A program made the position numbers and the translations under genes. A DNA stretch of 15,674 nucleotides. It comes from an uncultured Collinsella sp. Its GTDB lineage: Bacteria; Actinomycetota; Coriobacteriia; Coriobacteriales; Coriobacteriaceae. Each line of letters opens with the position of its first letter. The first letter of the stretch is position 1. Shown in pieces: positions 5,683 to 12,468 of the stretch. The stretch covers positions 1 through 15,674 of the forward strand of contig CATWID010000043.1 in assembly GCA_958350755.1 (NCBI GenBank), in the 5' to 3' direction. Under the pieces are notes generated by a model. It worked only from the letters and a program-made list of their open reading frames with translations, did no database searches and was not told where the DNA came from.

Positions 5683-6429
5683 CTAGGCCTCCTCTACGTT
5701 GTCGAGCCCCAGCTCGGCCAGGCTCACGCCGCGCGGACGCTCCTTGGAGCGGCGCTCGAGCCACTGCACCAGCATGGCGAGCGGAAAGCAGATGATGAAG
5801 TACATAAGGCAGCAGACGATGTATCCCTGCAGGTAACCGTACAGACTCACAAAGTTGTCGGAACGGTACATAAGGTCGCCGCCGGCCACAAGCGCCAGCA
5901 CCGACGTGTTCTTGACCAGGTTGAGCGCCTGGTTACACAGCGGCGGCAGAATGATCTTGAACGTCTGGGGCAGCACGATGTACCAGTAAGCCTGAGCACG
6001 GGTGAAACCCTGGCTCTGGGCCGCCTCCATCTGACCGCGCGGAACGGCCTCGATGCCGGTGCGGATGACCTCCGAGATGTAGGCCGCGTGGTACAGGCCC
6101 ACGCCCAAGAAGCCCAGCACGAACGGCGCAATACGCACCGGCTGGTCGGCGCCGGTTATGGCCTGCAAAAATTGCGGGCCGGCCATATACATAAAGAGCA
6201 CCTGCACGGGCAGCGGAGTGTTCTGGTAGAACTCCACGTACACGCGGCTTATGGCGCGCAGCACGCGCGAACGGGTGGTAGAGAACACGCCCAGCAGCGT
6301 GCCCAGCACCAGCGACAGCAGCAGGCCGGCAACGACCACCTGCAGCGTCACGCCAAAGCCCTCCCAGAAGGGCCCCATGTTTTGAAATGTCGTCGACCAG
6401 CGGTCGGCGTCAAACAATCCTTCGAGCAT
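5683..6429 (-). CDS. Amino-acid ABC transporter permease (first of pair)
   Basis: Permease of the same family, 248 residues. It carries the EAA loop GQMEAAQSQGFTRAQAYWYI followed by LPQTFKIILPPL, and hydrophobic segments near 26-48, 76-88, 100-120 and 205-225. The start at 6429 (MLEGLFDADRW) is supported by AAGGAAGGA immediately upstream; a longer frame to 6498 would overlap the binding-protein gene and has no comparable site. The C-terminal tail (about 20 residues after the last membrane segment) is charged. Position equals gluC in a gluABCD arrangement; it should form a heterodimer with the next permease. Confidence 0.9.
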   Translation of the reverse strand: MLEGLFDADRWSTTFQNMGPFWEGFGVTLQVVVAGLLLSLVLGTLLGVFSTTRSRVLRAISRVYVEFYQNTPLPVQVLFMYMAGPQFLQAITGADQPVRIAPFVLGFLGVGLYHAAYISEVIRTGIEAVPRGQMEAAQSQGFTRAQAYWYIVLPQTFKIILPPLCNQALNLVKNTSVLALVAGGDLMYRSDNFVSLYGYLQGYIVCCLMYFIICFPLAMLVQWLERRSKERPRGVSLAELGLDNVEEA

Positions 6430-6454
6430 TTGATTCCTTCCTTGGACGATGCGC

Positions 6455-7330
6455 CTATACAAGGCCCCAGGTCTTGACCTCTTGGTCGAGCCAGCCATCG
6501 GCTAGGCGATCGCAAATCACCTGATCGACCAGGGCCGAAAGGTCGCAGCCCTTCTTGGTCGCCACGCCGTAGCCCTGCTCGCCAAACTTGACCTCGGGCT
6601 GCAGCAGCTCAACGGTCTCGTTCATGTAACCGGCCAGCGTGGAGCGGTCCATGGCAAAGACGTCGATATTGCCGGCATCGAGCGAACTCTTGATGATGGG
6701 GTAGCCGCTAAAGGACCTAAACTCGGGCTCGCAGCTAAAGCCGTTGTCCTTGATCATCTGCTCGATCAGGCCCTGCGTGGTGGCACCCTGGCTCACGCCG
6801 ATGACTTTGCCGTCCAGGTCCTCAATCGAGGTAAAACCCGAACGCTTCTTGACCATGAGTCCCACGTAGTCGGTGCGATACGGCGTCGAGAAATCCCAGC
6901 TCTTCTTACGCTCGTCGGTGATGGTGTAGGTCGCCGCGACCACGTCGAGCTGGCCGTTATCGATCAGCGGGCCGCGCGTCTTGGGCGTTACGTCGGTAAA
7001 CTCGACCAGCTCCTGGGCGCGGGCATCCTTGTAGCTCACGCCAAAGACGGCAGCGGCGATTTGGTAGCACAAATCGACTTCCATGCCCTCAAAGCGACCC
7101 TTGGCGGTGTCGTAATAGCCATAGCCGGGAACGTCTTTCTTAACGCCGGCATTCAGATGGCCACGCGACTTGATGGCCGCGAGCTTGGACCCCTTGTCGG
7201 AGCCCTCGCCGCTGGTGGAGTTGCCGCAACCGGTAAGCGCGGTCCCCGTCAGCGCAAGCATGCCGGCGCCAGCCAGCTGCAAAAAGTGACGGCGCGACAC
7301 GGCCGCCCTCGTCATATCCGTCATGTCCAT
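6455..7330 (-). CDS. Amino-acid ABC transporter substrate-binding lipoprotein
   Basis: Periplasmic-type binding protein (SBP_bac_3 family) of 291 residues that should capture a polar or acidic amino acid outside the membrane. The N-terminus has a twin-arginine motif SRRHFLQ followed by a hydrophobic run and a lipobox LTGC (C35), so export by Tat and lipid anchoring are likely. Binding-fold motifs include RFEGMEVDLCYQIA, TYTITDERKKSWDFSTPY and KVIGVSQGATTQG, most like glutamate/aspartate binders. The ATG at 7330 has AGG seven bases upstream; a GTG at 7333 and ATGs at 7324 and 7315 are alternatives. It lies 8 bases after the ATPase gene and 25 bases before the first permease. Confidence 0.9.
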   Translation of the reverse strand: MDMTDMTRAAVSRRHFLQLAGAGMLALTGTALTGCGNSTSGEGSDKGSKLAAIKSRGHLNAGVKKDVPGYGYYDTAKGRFEGMEVDLCYQIAAAVFGVSYKDARAQELVEFTDVTPKTRGPLIDNGQLDVVAATYTITDERKKSWDFSTPYRTDYVGLMVKKRSGFTSIEDLDGKVIGVSQGATTQGLIEQMIKDNGFSCEPEFRSFSGYPIIKSSLDAGNIDVFAMDRSTLAGYMNETVELLQPEVKFGEQGYGVATKKGCDLSALVDQVICDRLADGWLDQEVKTWGLV

Positions 7331-7338
7331 CACCGCGC

Positions 7339-8070
7339 CTAGTGCAGAATCTTGGACAGGAACTCGCGGCAGCGCGGGTTCTCGGGGTTATCGAAGAAGT
7401 GCTCGGGCGTACCCTCCTCCAGAATGCGGCCGTCCTCCATAAAGATGACGCGGTCGGCCACCTGGCGCGCAAAGCCCATCTCATGCGTCACGCAGATCAT
7501 GGTGATATCCTCCTGCGCGAGCTCAATCATAACGTCCAGGACTTCCTGGACCATCTCGGGGTCGAGCGCCGAGGTCGGTTCGTCAAACAGGATGATGGGC
7601 TGCTTAGTGCACAGGGCACGGGCGATAGCGATGCGCTGCTGCTGACCGCCCGAGAGGTTCTGCGGATACTCGCCGGCCTTATGAGCCATGCCAACGCGCT
7701 TGAGCGCGGCGATGGCGATCTCGGTCGCCTCCTCCTTGCTCTTCTTTTGCAGCTTGATGGGCGCGAGCGTCAGATTGCCCAGCACCGTCATGTTGGGATA
7801 CAGGTTGAACTGCTGAAACACCATGGAGCTATACTTGCGAGCCATCTCCAGGTGATTCTTCTTGGTAAGCGGCGTACCGTCGATGACGACCTCGCCCGAC
7901 GTGGGCTCCTCCAGATAATCGACGCAACGGATGAGCGTCGACTTACCCGAGCCGGAAGGCCCGATCATTACGAGCTTCTCGCCGCGCTTGACGGTGAGGT
8001 TGATATCTTTGAGCACATGCAGGTCGCCAAAGTACTTGTTGAGATGCTTGATCTCGATCATGTCTGCCAT
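7339..8070 (-). CDS. Amino-acid ABC transporter ATP-binding protein
   Basis: Cytoplasmic ATPase of the polar amino-acid uptake family (GlnQ/GluA type), 243 residues. Walker A is GPSGSGKST (37-45), Q-loop FQQ (85-87), signature LSGGQQQR (139-146), Walker B IILFDEPTSALD (159-170), and the switch histidine is H196 in CVTHEMGFA. All catalytic residues are present. GAAGGG six bases before the ATG supports 8070 rather than the internal methionine at position 4. It is the first gene of the transporter operon, followed by the binding protein after 8 bases. Confidence 0.95.
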   Translation of the reverse strand: MADMIEIKHLNKYFGDLHVLKDINLTVKRGEKLVMIGPSGSGKSTLIRCVDYLEEPTSGEVVIDGTPLTKKNHLEMARKYSSMVFQQFNLYPNMTVLGNLTLAPIKLQKKSKEEATEIAIAALKRVGMAHKAGEYPQNLSGGQQQRIAIARALCTKQPIILFDEPTSALDPEMVQEVLDVMIELAQEDITMICVTHEMGFARQVADRVIFMEDGRILEEGTPEHFFDNPENPRCREFLSKILH

Positions 8071-8176
8071 GAATGTCCCTTCCCTGCGTTAATACGAATT
8101 GCACTATTGTACGGAAAGAACCACGTTTCCGCAGCCCACACTACATTCCCGTAAAGAACCCGCAACCTTCCACCCA

Positions 8177-8241
8177 CTCATTGGGGACAGACTTAAATGA
8201 GTACCCCCCGTGGGTACTCATTTAAGTCTGTCCCCAATGAG
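8177..8241. repeat. REP-like inverted pair D, 30-bp perfect hairpin
   Basis: Bases 8177-8206 and 8212-8241 are perfectly complementary around a 5-base loop (CCCGT). Each arm is itself a small unit of the common plan: TCATT, GGGGACAG, ACTTA, AATGA, where TCATT and AATGA can pair. It is therefore two REP-like units placed head to head with almost no spacer. No T-run on either side. Confidence 0.85.
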
Positions 8242-8285
8242 CACCGAAAATAATACAACCGCCCTTGTTGAGCATAAGTCAGCGA

Positions 8286-8384
8286 AAACCCGTACACGCG
8301 AGCAAGGTGACGTGAAATGAAAGGGCGCAGACCTTATGGTCGCGCCCTTGAAATTGAACGTCAGATTGCCGTGTGTACGGGTTT
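8286..8384. ncRNA. Extended 99-nt imperfect hairpin, possible structured RNA or yqeY terminator
   Basis: Four helices line up on one axis: AAACCCGTACAC with GTGTACGGGTTT (8286-8297 with 8373-8384), TGACGT with ACGTCA (8308-8313 with 8358-8363), AAGGGCGC with GCGCCCTT (8321-8328 with 8342-8349) and GACC with GGTC (8330-8333 with 8338-8341), capped by TTAT. The inner stem read on the minus strand is followed by TTCATTTC, so it could terminate yqeY transcription. A small RNA or a short mobile element are alternatives. I recognise no RNA family. Confidence 0.45.
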
Positions 8385-8397
8385 GCAGCGTCGAGCC

Positions 8398-8425
8398 GTT
8401 ACGCGGTTTGGTAAAACCGCGTAAC
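8398..8425 (-). terminator. 12-bp hairpin three bases after the yqeY-like stop
   Basis: GTTACGCGGTTT (8398-8409) pairs perfectly with AAACCGCGTAAC (8414-8425), loop GGTA. No U-run follows on the minus strand, so it may protect or define the 3' end rather than act as a standard terminator. Confidence 0.4.
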
Positions 8426-8428
8426 AAA

Positions 8429-8872
8429 TTACGCCAATTTTGCGCCGACGATCTTTGCCGCGGCCGGCTTATCGAAGTTGCCGCCGGTGGCCTTGCCGAG
8501 TGCACCCATGACCTGGCCCATCTGCTTCTTGGACGTGGCGCCCAGCTCGGCGATAACCTGCTCGATCAGAGCCTCGAGCTCCTCGCCCGAAACCTGCGCG
8601 GGCAGCAGGCTCTCCAGAATCTTGACCTGCTCGGTCAGATTGTCGGTACGCTCTTGGTCGGTGCCGGCCTTGATGGACATCTCTAGCGTCTCGCTCGTCT
8701 GCTTGATCAGACGCTTGATCATGCTGTTGACGTCTTCCTCGGTCACATCGCGGCGCTCATTGACCTCGATATTCTTCACCTCAGCCTTAACCTGGCGAAT
8801 GATGGACAGGCGAACCTTGTCCTTGGCCTTCATGGCCGCGATCATTTCCTTCTGCAGCTCTTCGTTGGTCAT
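8429..8872 (-). CDS. GatB/YqeY domain-containing protein
   Basis: A 147-residue stand-alone YqeY-type protein, normal length for the family. It is nearly all helical and charged, with the N-terminal KAKDKVRLSIIRQVKAEVKN (17-36 approximately) and the C-terminal tRNA-amidotransferase-like helices (KQMGQVMGALGKATGGNFD, then AAAKIVGAKL). The domain is shared with the tail of GatB, where it contacts tRNA; the function of free YqeY proteins is not settled. ATG at 8872 has AGAGAGG at 8881-8887, eight bases away, which is better than the in-frame TTG at 8878. It follows the foldase gene on the same strand after a 54-base gap containing a hairpin, so co-transcription is possible. Confidence 0.9.
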   Translation of the reverse strand: MTNEELQKEMIAAMKAKDKVRLSIIRQVKAEVKNIEVNERRDVTEEDVNSMIKRLIKQTSETLEMSIKAGTDQERTDNLTEQVKILESLLPAQVSGEELEALIEQVIAELGATSKKQMGQVMGALGKATGGNFDKPAAAKIVGAKLA

Positions 8873-8895
8873 CTGCAAATCCTCTCTAATAGCGT

Positions 8896-8921
8896 GGGCG
8901 GCACTCGCGCGAGTACCGCCC
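8896..8921 (-). terminator. Intercistronic hairpin between the foldase and yqeY-like genes
   Basis: GGGCGG (8896-8901) pairs with CCGCCC (8916-8921), and ACTC (8903-8906) with GAGT (8911-8914), with one A/C mismatch between them. It starts five bases after the foldase stop and lacks a U-run. It may be a weak terminator or a processing/stability element. Confidence 0.35.
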
Positions 8922-8926
8922 CATGA

Positions 8927-10147
8927 TTACTCAGTCGTCGACGAATCGTCGGTCGAACTCTTGGTGACGCCCTTCAGGCTCACGTTATAGGGTACGTCCT
9001 TGGGCATGGGATTGACGGTGATGTCGGCATCCTTCTTGTACTGCTCCAGCCACTCGCTATACGCAGTGCTGGCCGCCTGCGTCTTCACCACGTTGGAGAC
9101 GTACTTTTTGATGGCCTTGGGCACCTGGTTGATGTCATCGACCTGATTATCGACATGGAAGTAGTCGGTGCACTTGATGATGTGATAGCCGTACGTCGAC
9201 TCGACCACGTCGCTCACATCGCCCTTGTTGAGCCCCTCGAGTGCCGTCTGGTAGCTGTCGACAAAGGTGGTGAGCTTGTCCCAGCCCACGTCACCCTTCT
9301 TCTCCTTGGAGCCGGTGTCGTCGGAATACTGCTTCACGGCGTCTTCAAAGCTCAGCTCGCCGGAGTTGATCTTGTTCAGGCACTCCTGCGCCTTAGCCTT
9401 GGCGGCAGCCTTGTCCTCATCGGACGCATCGGAATCAACCTTGATCAGGATGTTCGACGAGCGGCGGGCATCGTTGTACTTCGACAGGTTCTCGTTGATG
9501 TAATCGACGATCTCGCTGTCCTTGGGCTTGCTGGTGGGCGCCACGGCATCTTTGAGCTTTTGCTGCGCCAGGCTCTCCTTGAGCGAGCTCTTATAGGTGT
9601 CTTCGGTGTAGCCGTAGGTCTTGAGGGTCTTCTTAAAGGCCTTGGCACCGCCCGCGCTCTTGCACGCGTCCTTCCAAGCCTTCTCGACCTCCTCGTCCGA
9701 CACCGTCACGCCGTTCTCCTTCTGTGCCTGTTGAAGCAGAATCTGCTGCGTGTAGGAGTCGATGAGTTGCTTGCGGTACTTCTTGGGCGTGAGGTCGTTG
9801 TCGACCAGATACTGCGCCCAGTCCTTGTCCTTGGTGTAGCCGTAAGACGTGCGCATGCTCATGATCTGCTTTGTCACGGTGTCCTCGGTGAGGTTGGTGC
9901 CGTTGATAGTGGCAGCCACACCGCCGGTAAGCTTGTAGCCCGAGGTATCCTCTGCCTGCGACATGAGACCGGAGCATGCCATGGCCGAGACGGAAAGCAG
10001 CATCGCCAGCACGCCGATGACCACCAGAACGATCTTGACGGTCTTAGACACGTACGTCTTGCGCTGCTTCTTACGAGAGCTCGACGCGGCGCGGGCCTGC
10101 TGCTCGGGCGTCGGTGCGGCCTCGGAGTTCTTTTTCTTGTTTGCCAT
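8927..10147 (-). CDS. Membrane-anchored parvulin-type peptidyl-prolyl isomerase (PrsA/SurA-like foldase)
   Basis: A 406-residue extracytoplasmic chaperone. Residues 1-36 are very basic and cytoplasmic (KKK, RKKQRK); 37-58 form one hydrophobic segment (KIVLVVIGVLAMLLSVSAMA) followed by C58. The -3 to -1 residues (AMA) fit a lipobox poorly, so a membrane anchor is as likely as a lipoprotein. Residues about 75-200 are SurA_N-like, with INGTNLTEDTV and YRKQLIDSYTQQILLQQA. Residues about 228-330 are the PpiC domain: ARRSSNILIK, FEDAVKQYSDD, GDVGWD and GYHIIKCTDY. The tail is Ser/Thr/Asp-rich. AAAGG precedes the ATG. The role is folding of secreted proteins; the gene stands apart from secretion genes here. 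Confidence 0.9.
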   Translation of the reverse strand: MANKKKNSEAAPTPEQQARAASSSRKKQRKTYVSKTVKIVLVVIGVLAMLLSVSAMACSGLMSQAEDTSGYKLTGGVAATINGTNLTEDTVTKQIMSMRTSYGYTKDKDWAQYLVDNDLTPKKYRKQLIDSYTQQILLQQAQKENGVTVSDEEVEKAWKDACKSAGGAKAFKKTLKTYGYTEDTYKSSLKESLAQQKLKDAVAPTSKPKDSEIVDYINENLSKYNDARRSSNILIKVDSDASDEDKAAAKAKAQECLNKINSGELSFEDAVKQYSDDTGSKEKKGDVGWDKLTTFVDSYQTALEGLNKGDVSDVVESTYGYHIIKCTDYFHVDNQVDDINQVPKAIKKYVSNVVKTQAASTAYSEWLEQYKKDADITVNPMPKDVPYNVSLKGVTKSSTDDSSTTE

Positions 10148-10222
10148 AGTTGGCCTTTCGCATCACGAATCGAACAAACGCCATTGTGTCACAACGCAGC
10201 CCCGCGACAAAGGGGCAACCCT

Positions 10223-10279
10223 GGCACTTGGGGACGTTCCTTTTCTGCCGGCAGTTAGGGACAGTCCCCAAGTGCCGGC
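10223..10279. repeat. REP-like inverted pair E with two alternative folds
   Basis: GGCACTTGGGGAC (10223-10235) pairs perfectly with GTCCCCAAGTGCC (10264-10276). Alternatively GCCGGCA (10247-10253) pairs with TGCCGGC (10273-10279) around GGGACAGTCCC, a unit with the same core as palindrome C. The element begins one base after the EIIA stop codon (10281) on the minus strand, and fills much of the 133-bp gap before the foldase gene. A TTGTGTCACAA palindrome (10184-10194) lies nearer that gene's start. Confidence 0.75.
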
Positions 10280-10280
10280 T

Positions 10281-10745
10281 TTAAAAGTGGCGGCGGATGG
10301 CGTCGACCATGCCTTGGGGCGTGGTCTGGCCGAGCACATCGGCTGCGACGTCCGCGTCCATAAAGATATTCATGAGCGCTTGCAGGGCCTCGACCTGGCC
10401 GCCCGGCTCGGCAATACCCAAATTGATGACGATCTGCGCCGGCACGGGGGCACCCATGCCGGCCATAGCATTGAACGTCACGGGCGCGGCGGGCTTTACC
10501 ACCGCGATATAGGGCTTGGCCACAAACCCCGGGTCGGTGTGTGGGATGGCGATGTTGGCCGCCGGCATGGCAAGGCCCGTGGGATAGGCATCCTCGCGCG
10601 TGCGGACGGCGTCGAGCCAACCGGTGCAGATGTAGCCGCGTGGGGCAAGTTCGCCTTCGAGTCGCGCAAACACCTCGGCGGGCGTCGCGCACTCCCAATC
10701 AAAAAACACCAGCTCAGGCGTAAACAGTGCTTCGTTATCCGCCAT
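10281..10745 (-). CDS. PTS sugar transporter subunit IIA (PTS_EIIA_2, mannitol/fructose/galactitol type)
   Basis: Cytoplasmic phosphocarrier of 154 residues. The phosphorylation site is in ANIAIPHTDP with H69, the normal PTS_EIIA_2 motif; further support comes from AVRTREDAYPTGL before it and the C-terminal LQALMNIFMD. GGAGG five bases before the ATG fixes the start at 10745; the longer frame to 10859 would overlap the PIN gene. There are no EIIB or EIIC genes in this window, so it is an orphan EIIA here: it may serve a permease elsewhere or be regulatory. The sugar cannot be told from sequence. Confidence 0.88.
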   Translation of the reverse strand: MADNEALFTPELVFFDWECATPAEVFARLEGELAPRGYICTGWLDAVRTREDAYPTGLAMPAANIAIPHTDPGFVAKPYIAVVKPAAPVTFNAMAGMGAPVPAQIVINLGIAEPGGQVEALQALMNIFMDADVAADVLGQTTPQGMVDAIRRHF

Positions 10746-10810
10746 ACCGTCCTCCAAAGTTGCATGAGGGCCACAATGCTCAATATGATAGCGAAACGGG
10801 GTATGCAAGG

Positions 10811-11278
10811 TTAGCCGAGGATCCCGATGAGCTCGAGTGCGCGCGCGGGCGTCAAGCATACCTCGGGCATCGTCTCCAACATGCGTCGGTCGCTCGTGAC
10901 TACGTAGTCAACATCCGCCGTATCGCCCGAGGCGATAATGAGATTGTCCTCGAGGTCCGGCATGCGCTTGCCAAGCATGCGCGCCATCTCGCACTCCGCC
11001 ATCGAAAGCGGGGAAGCCGTTGCCGCCTGCATCATATGCTCGACGCATGCCCATGCAGCCGGACCGAACGAAGCGTTAATCCCATTCACATTCCGCCGGG
11101 CTAGACGCCGAGGCAAGATGTAGAACACGTCCTTTGCCGTCGTTGGCGCGTACAGAAGGTCGATCTTTCCCGCTTCGGCCAGTTCAACCAATCTCTTCGC
11201 TTCGTCGAATGCCCCCTCTTGCAGGTAATAATCGAGCCAAACGTTCGTATCTACAAGCAGGCGTTTTGCCTCGATCAT
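10811..11278 (-). CDS. PIN-domain RNase toxin (VapC-like) of a type II toxin-antitoxin pair
   Basis: A 155-residue PIN-domain protein. The N-terminal strand LLVDTNVWLDYYL places the first acidic residue at D10; the later acidic set lies in MPDLEDNLIIASGDTADVDY (D109, E111, D112, D120, D123) and VVTSDRRML (D131). The metal-binding residues expected for a PIN_3-type nuclease are present, so it looks active; it probably cleaves RNA. ATG at 11278 overlaps the TGA of the upstream antitoxin gene as ATGA, which favours this start over the in-frame TTG at 11284. Cognate antitoxin is the preceding gene. Confidence 0.85.
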   Translation of the reverse strand: MIEAKRLLVDTNVWLDYYLQEGAFDEAKRLVELAEAGKIDLLYAPTTAKDVFYILPRRLARRNVNGINASFGPAAWACVEHMMQAATASPLSMAECEMARMLGKRMPDLEDNLIIASGDTADVDYVVTSDRRMLETMPEVCLTPARALELIGILG

Positions 11279-11619
11279 CGGCAATTCGCCTCGATGTCGG
11301 CAATCATCGCGTCATACATATCATCTCGTACGGCATCCCAGTCTTCCGCAGATGATCCACCTGGCGCAAAATCCGAAGCGCTTAGCCCCAACGAGGAAAA
11401 AGCTAGGCCACACCCCTGCTCGGCCAGGCTCTCCGCACGGGGCGCCTCGCGCTTATCCGCCACCATAAATCCCGGCAACGTTTGATGCTCGACAAGATAG
11501 ACCCAAAGCGCACGAATAGCATCGCTCGCCCCCAATCCATTGCGAGTTAGGACCGCGTCGCCACCAGCCTTGAGCATAGGATCGATTCGCGTGTTGAGCT
11601 GCACCGTTGCTGTACCCAT
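11275..11619 (-). CDS. Ribbon-helix-helix (RelB/DinJ-type) antitoxin
   Basis: A 114-residue protein. Residues 4-45 fit a RelB/DinJ ribbon-helix-helix DNA-binding domain: the strand TVQLNTRIDPMLKAGGDAVL, then GLGASDAIRALWVYLVEH. The C-terminal half is acidic and likely disordered, as expected for the toxin-wrapping part. GGAG upstream supports the ATG at 11619. The stop overlaps the PIN toxin start by four bases, giving tight coupling. RHH antitoxins normally repress their own promoter; a perfect palindrome lies just downstream of a -10 here. RelB-type RHH with a PIN toxin is a mixed pairing of a kind known among TA systems. Confidence 0.82.
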   Translation of the reverse strand: MGTATVQLNTRIDPMLKAGGDAVLTRNGLGASDAIRALWVYLVEHQTLPGFMVADKREAPRAESLAEQGCGLAFSSLGLSASDFAPGGSSAEDWDAVRDDMYDAMIADIEANCR

Positions 11620-11635
11620 AGCGGCTCCTCTCTAT

Positions 11636-11672
11636 CTGCTAGCAGTATAGCAAACATGAAAGGCCACGCAAA
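11636..11672 (-). promoter_or_regulatory. Toxin-antitoxin promoter with candidate operator
   Basis: On the minus strand an extended -10, TGCTATACT (TATACT at 11649-11644), lies 17 bases from a weak -35 (TTTGCG, 11672-11667). A 10-bp perfect palindrome CTGCTAGCAG (11636-11645) overlaps the last bases of the -10 and the probable start site: a plausible autoregulatory operator for the RHH antitoxin. Confidence 0.55.
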
Positions 11673-11702
11673 AGGGCCCCGCCCGCACACGGACGAGGCC
11701 CT
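11670..11702 (-). terminator. Probable purN terminator
   Basis: On the minus strand AGGGCC (11702-11697) pairs with GGCCCT (11678-11673) and is followed by TTTT. It lies 68 bases past the purN stop and abuts the -35 of the toxin-antitoxin promoter. A second hairpin, CTTGGTT with AACCAAG (11712-11718 with 11745-11751), sits between it and purN. The loop is large, so strength is uncertain. Confidence 0.5.
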
Positions 11703-11769
11703 ATCAGATTTCTTGGTTCTGATGAAGCTTTTACATCTCAAGAAAACCAAGGAGACCTTTTTCAAGCGA

Positions 11770-12468
11770 CTAGCGCGCCGGGTCAATTGCCACCTTGCCG
11801 CTCTCCAGCACGTGGACGCGGCCGTCGGCGAGCATCTGCACGACCTCGGGATACAGCACATGCTCGATCGCGTGGATGTGCTCCTCGAGCGTGTCGACGT
11901 CCCAGCCTTCCTCGACAGCCAGCGCGCGCTGGGCGATGATGGGACCGTTGTCGTAGATCTCGTTGGCAAAATGCACGGTCACGCCAGTTACCTTGACGCC
12001 GCGCACAAAGGCATCGTCAATCGCATGCGCACCGGTAAAGCTCGGCAGCAGCGCCGGATGCAAGTTGACCACGCGGTTGGGAAACGCCGCCAGCAGCGGT
12101 GTATGCACCATGCGCATGTAGCCGGCCATGACCACATACTCGCAGCCGCGCTCGAGCAGCTCGTGTGCGATGATCTCGTCGGCGGCGATGGGGTCGGCAT
12201 AGACATCCTTGGACAGCGTAAGCGTCTGGATGCCCGCACGCTCTGCACGTTGCAGACCCTTGGCCGAAGGACGGCTCGACACCACAAGCTCAATAGAAGC
12301 GTTGAGCTTGCCGGCGGCAATCAGATCGATCAGCGCTTGCAGGTTGGTACCCGAACCGCTGATGAGCACACCGATCTTGAGCGGCTCAGCCGTATCGGTG
12401 CCAGTCGGACGGGTATAGGGCACAAAGTCCAGGCCCTCGGCAGCAGCCATCTGCTCGTTAGCGCTCAT
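11770..12468 (-). CDS. purN: Phosphoribosylglycinamide formyltransferase (GAR transformylase)
   Basis: Transfers a formyl group from 10-formyltetrahydrofolate to GAR, the third step of IMP synthesis. The 232 residues include an N-terminal extension of about 29 residues before KIGVLISGSGTNLQALID (31-48), the phosphate-binding start of the enzyme. Catalytic residues are N135, H137 (VVNLHPALLPSFTGAHAI) and D173 (YDNGPII). The start overlaps the purM stop by 11 bases; no strong ribosome binding site is seen for ATG 12468 or for the next ATG at 12450, so the true start may be either, and translation probably depends on coupling with purM. Last gene of purF-purM-purN. Confidence 0.95.
   Translation of the reverse strand: MSANEQMAAAEGLDFVPYTRPTGTDTAEPLKIGVLISGSGTNLQALIDLIAAGKLNASIELVVSSRPSAKGLQRAERAGIQTLTLSKDVYADPIAADEIIAHELLERGCEYVVMAGYMRMVHTPLLAAFPNRVVNLHPALLPSFTGAHAIDDAFVRGVKVTGVTVHFANEIYDNGPIIAQRALAVEEGWDVDTLEEHIHAIEHVLYPEVVQMLADGRVHVLESGKVAIDPAR

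Larger units (their letters stand above)
8071..8428. other. Gap between the transporter operon and the yqeY-like gene: three hairpins, weak promoter
   Basis: This 358-bp gap has no gene. It contains a possible minus-strand -10 for the transporter operon (TACAAT, read from 8111 down to 8106, no clear -35), a 30-bp perfect hairpin (8177-8241), a 99-nt extended imperfect hairpin (8286-8384) and a 12-bp hairpin right after the yqeY-like stop (8398-8425). Confidence 0.75.

Noticed and set aside
4339..6477. 712-codon open frame on the + strand opposite the kinase-like and permease genes
   Set aside because: It is antisense to three well-supported genes and arises from G/C-biased third positions; its translation is a low-complexity H/R/Q/L-rich mix with no recognisable domain.
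10071..10271. 66-codon minus-strand frame starting in REP-like pair E
   Set aside because: Begins in the hairpin and overlaps the foldase gene in another frame; looks like a typical artefact of translating these repeats.
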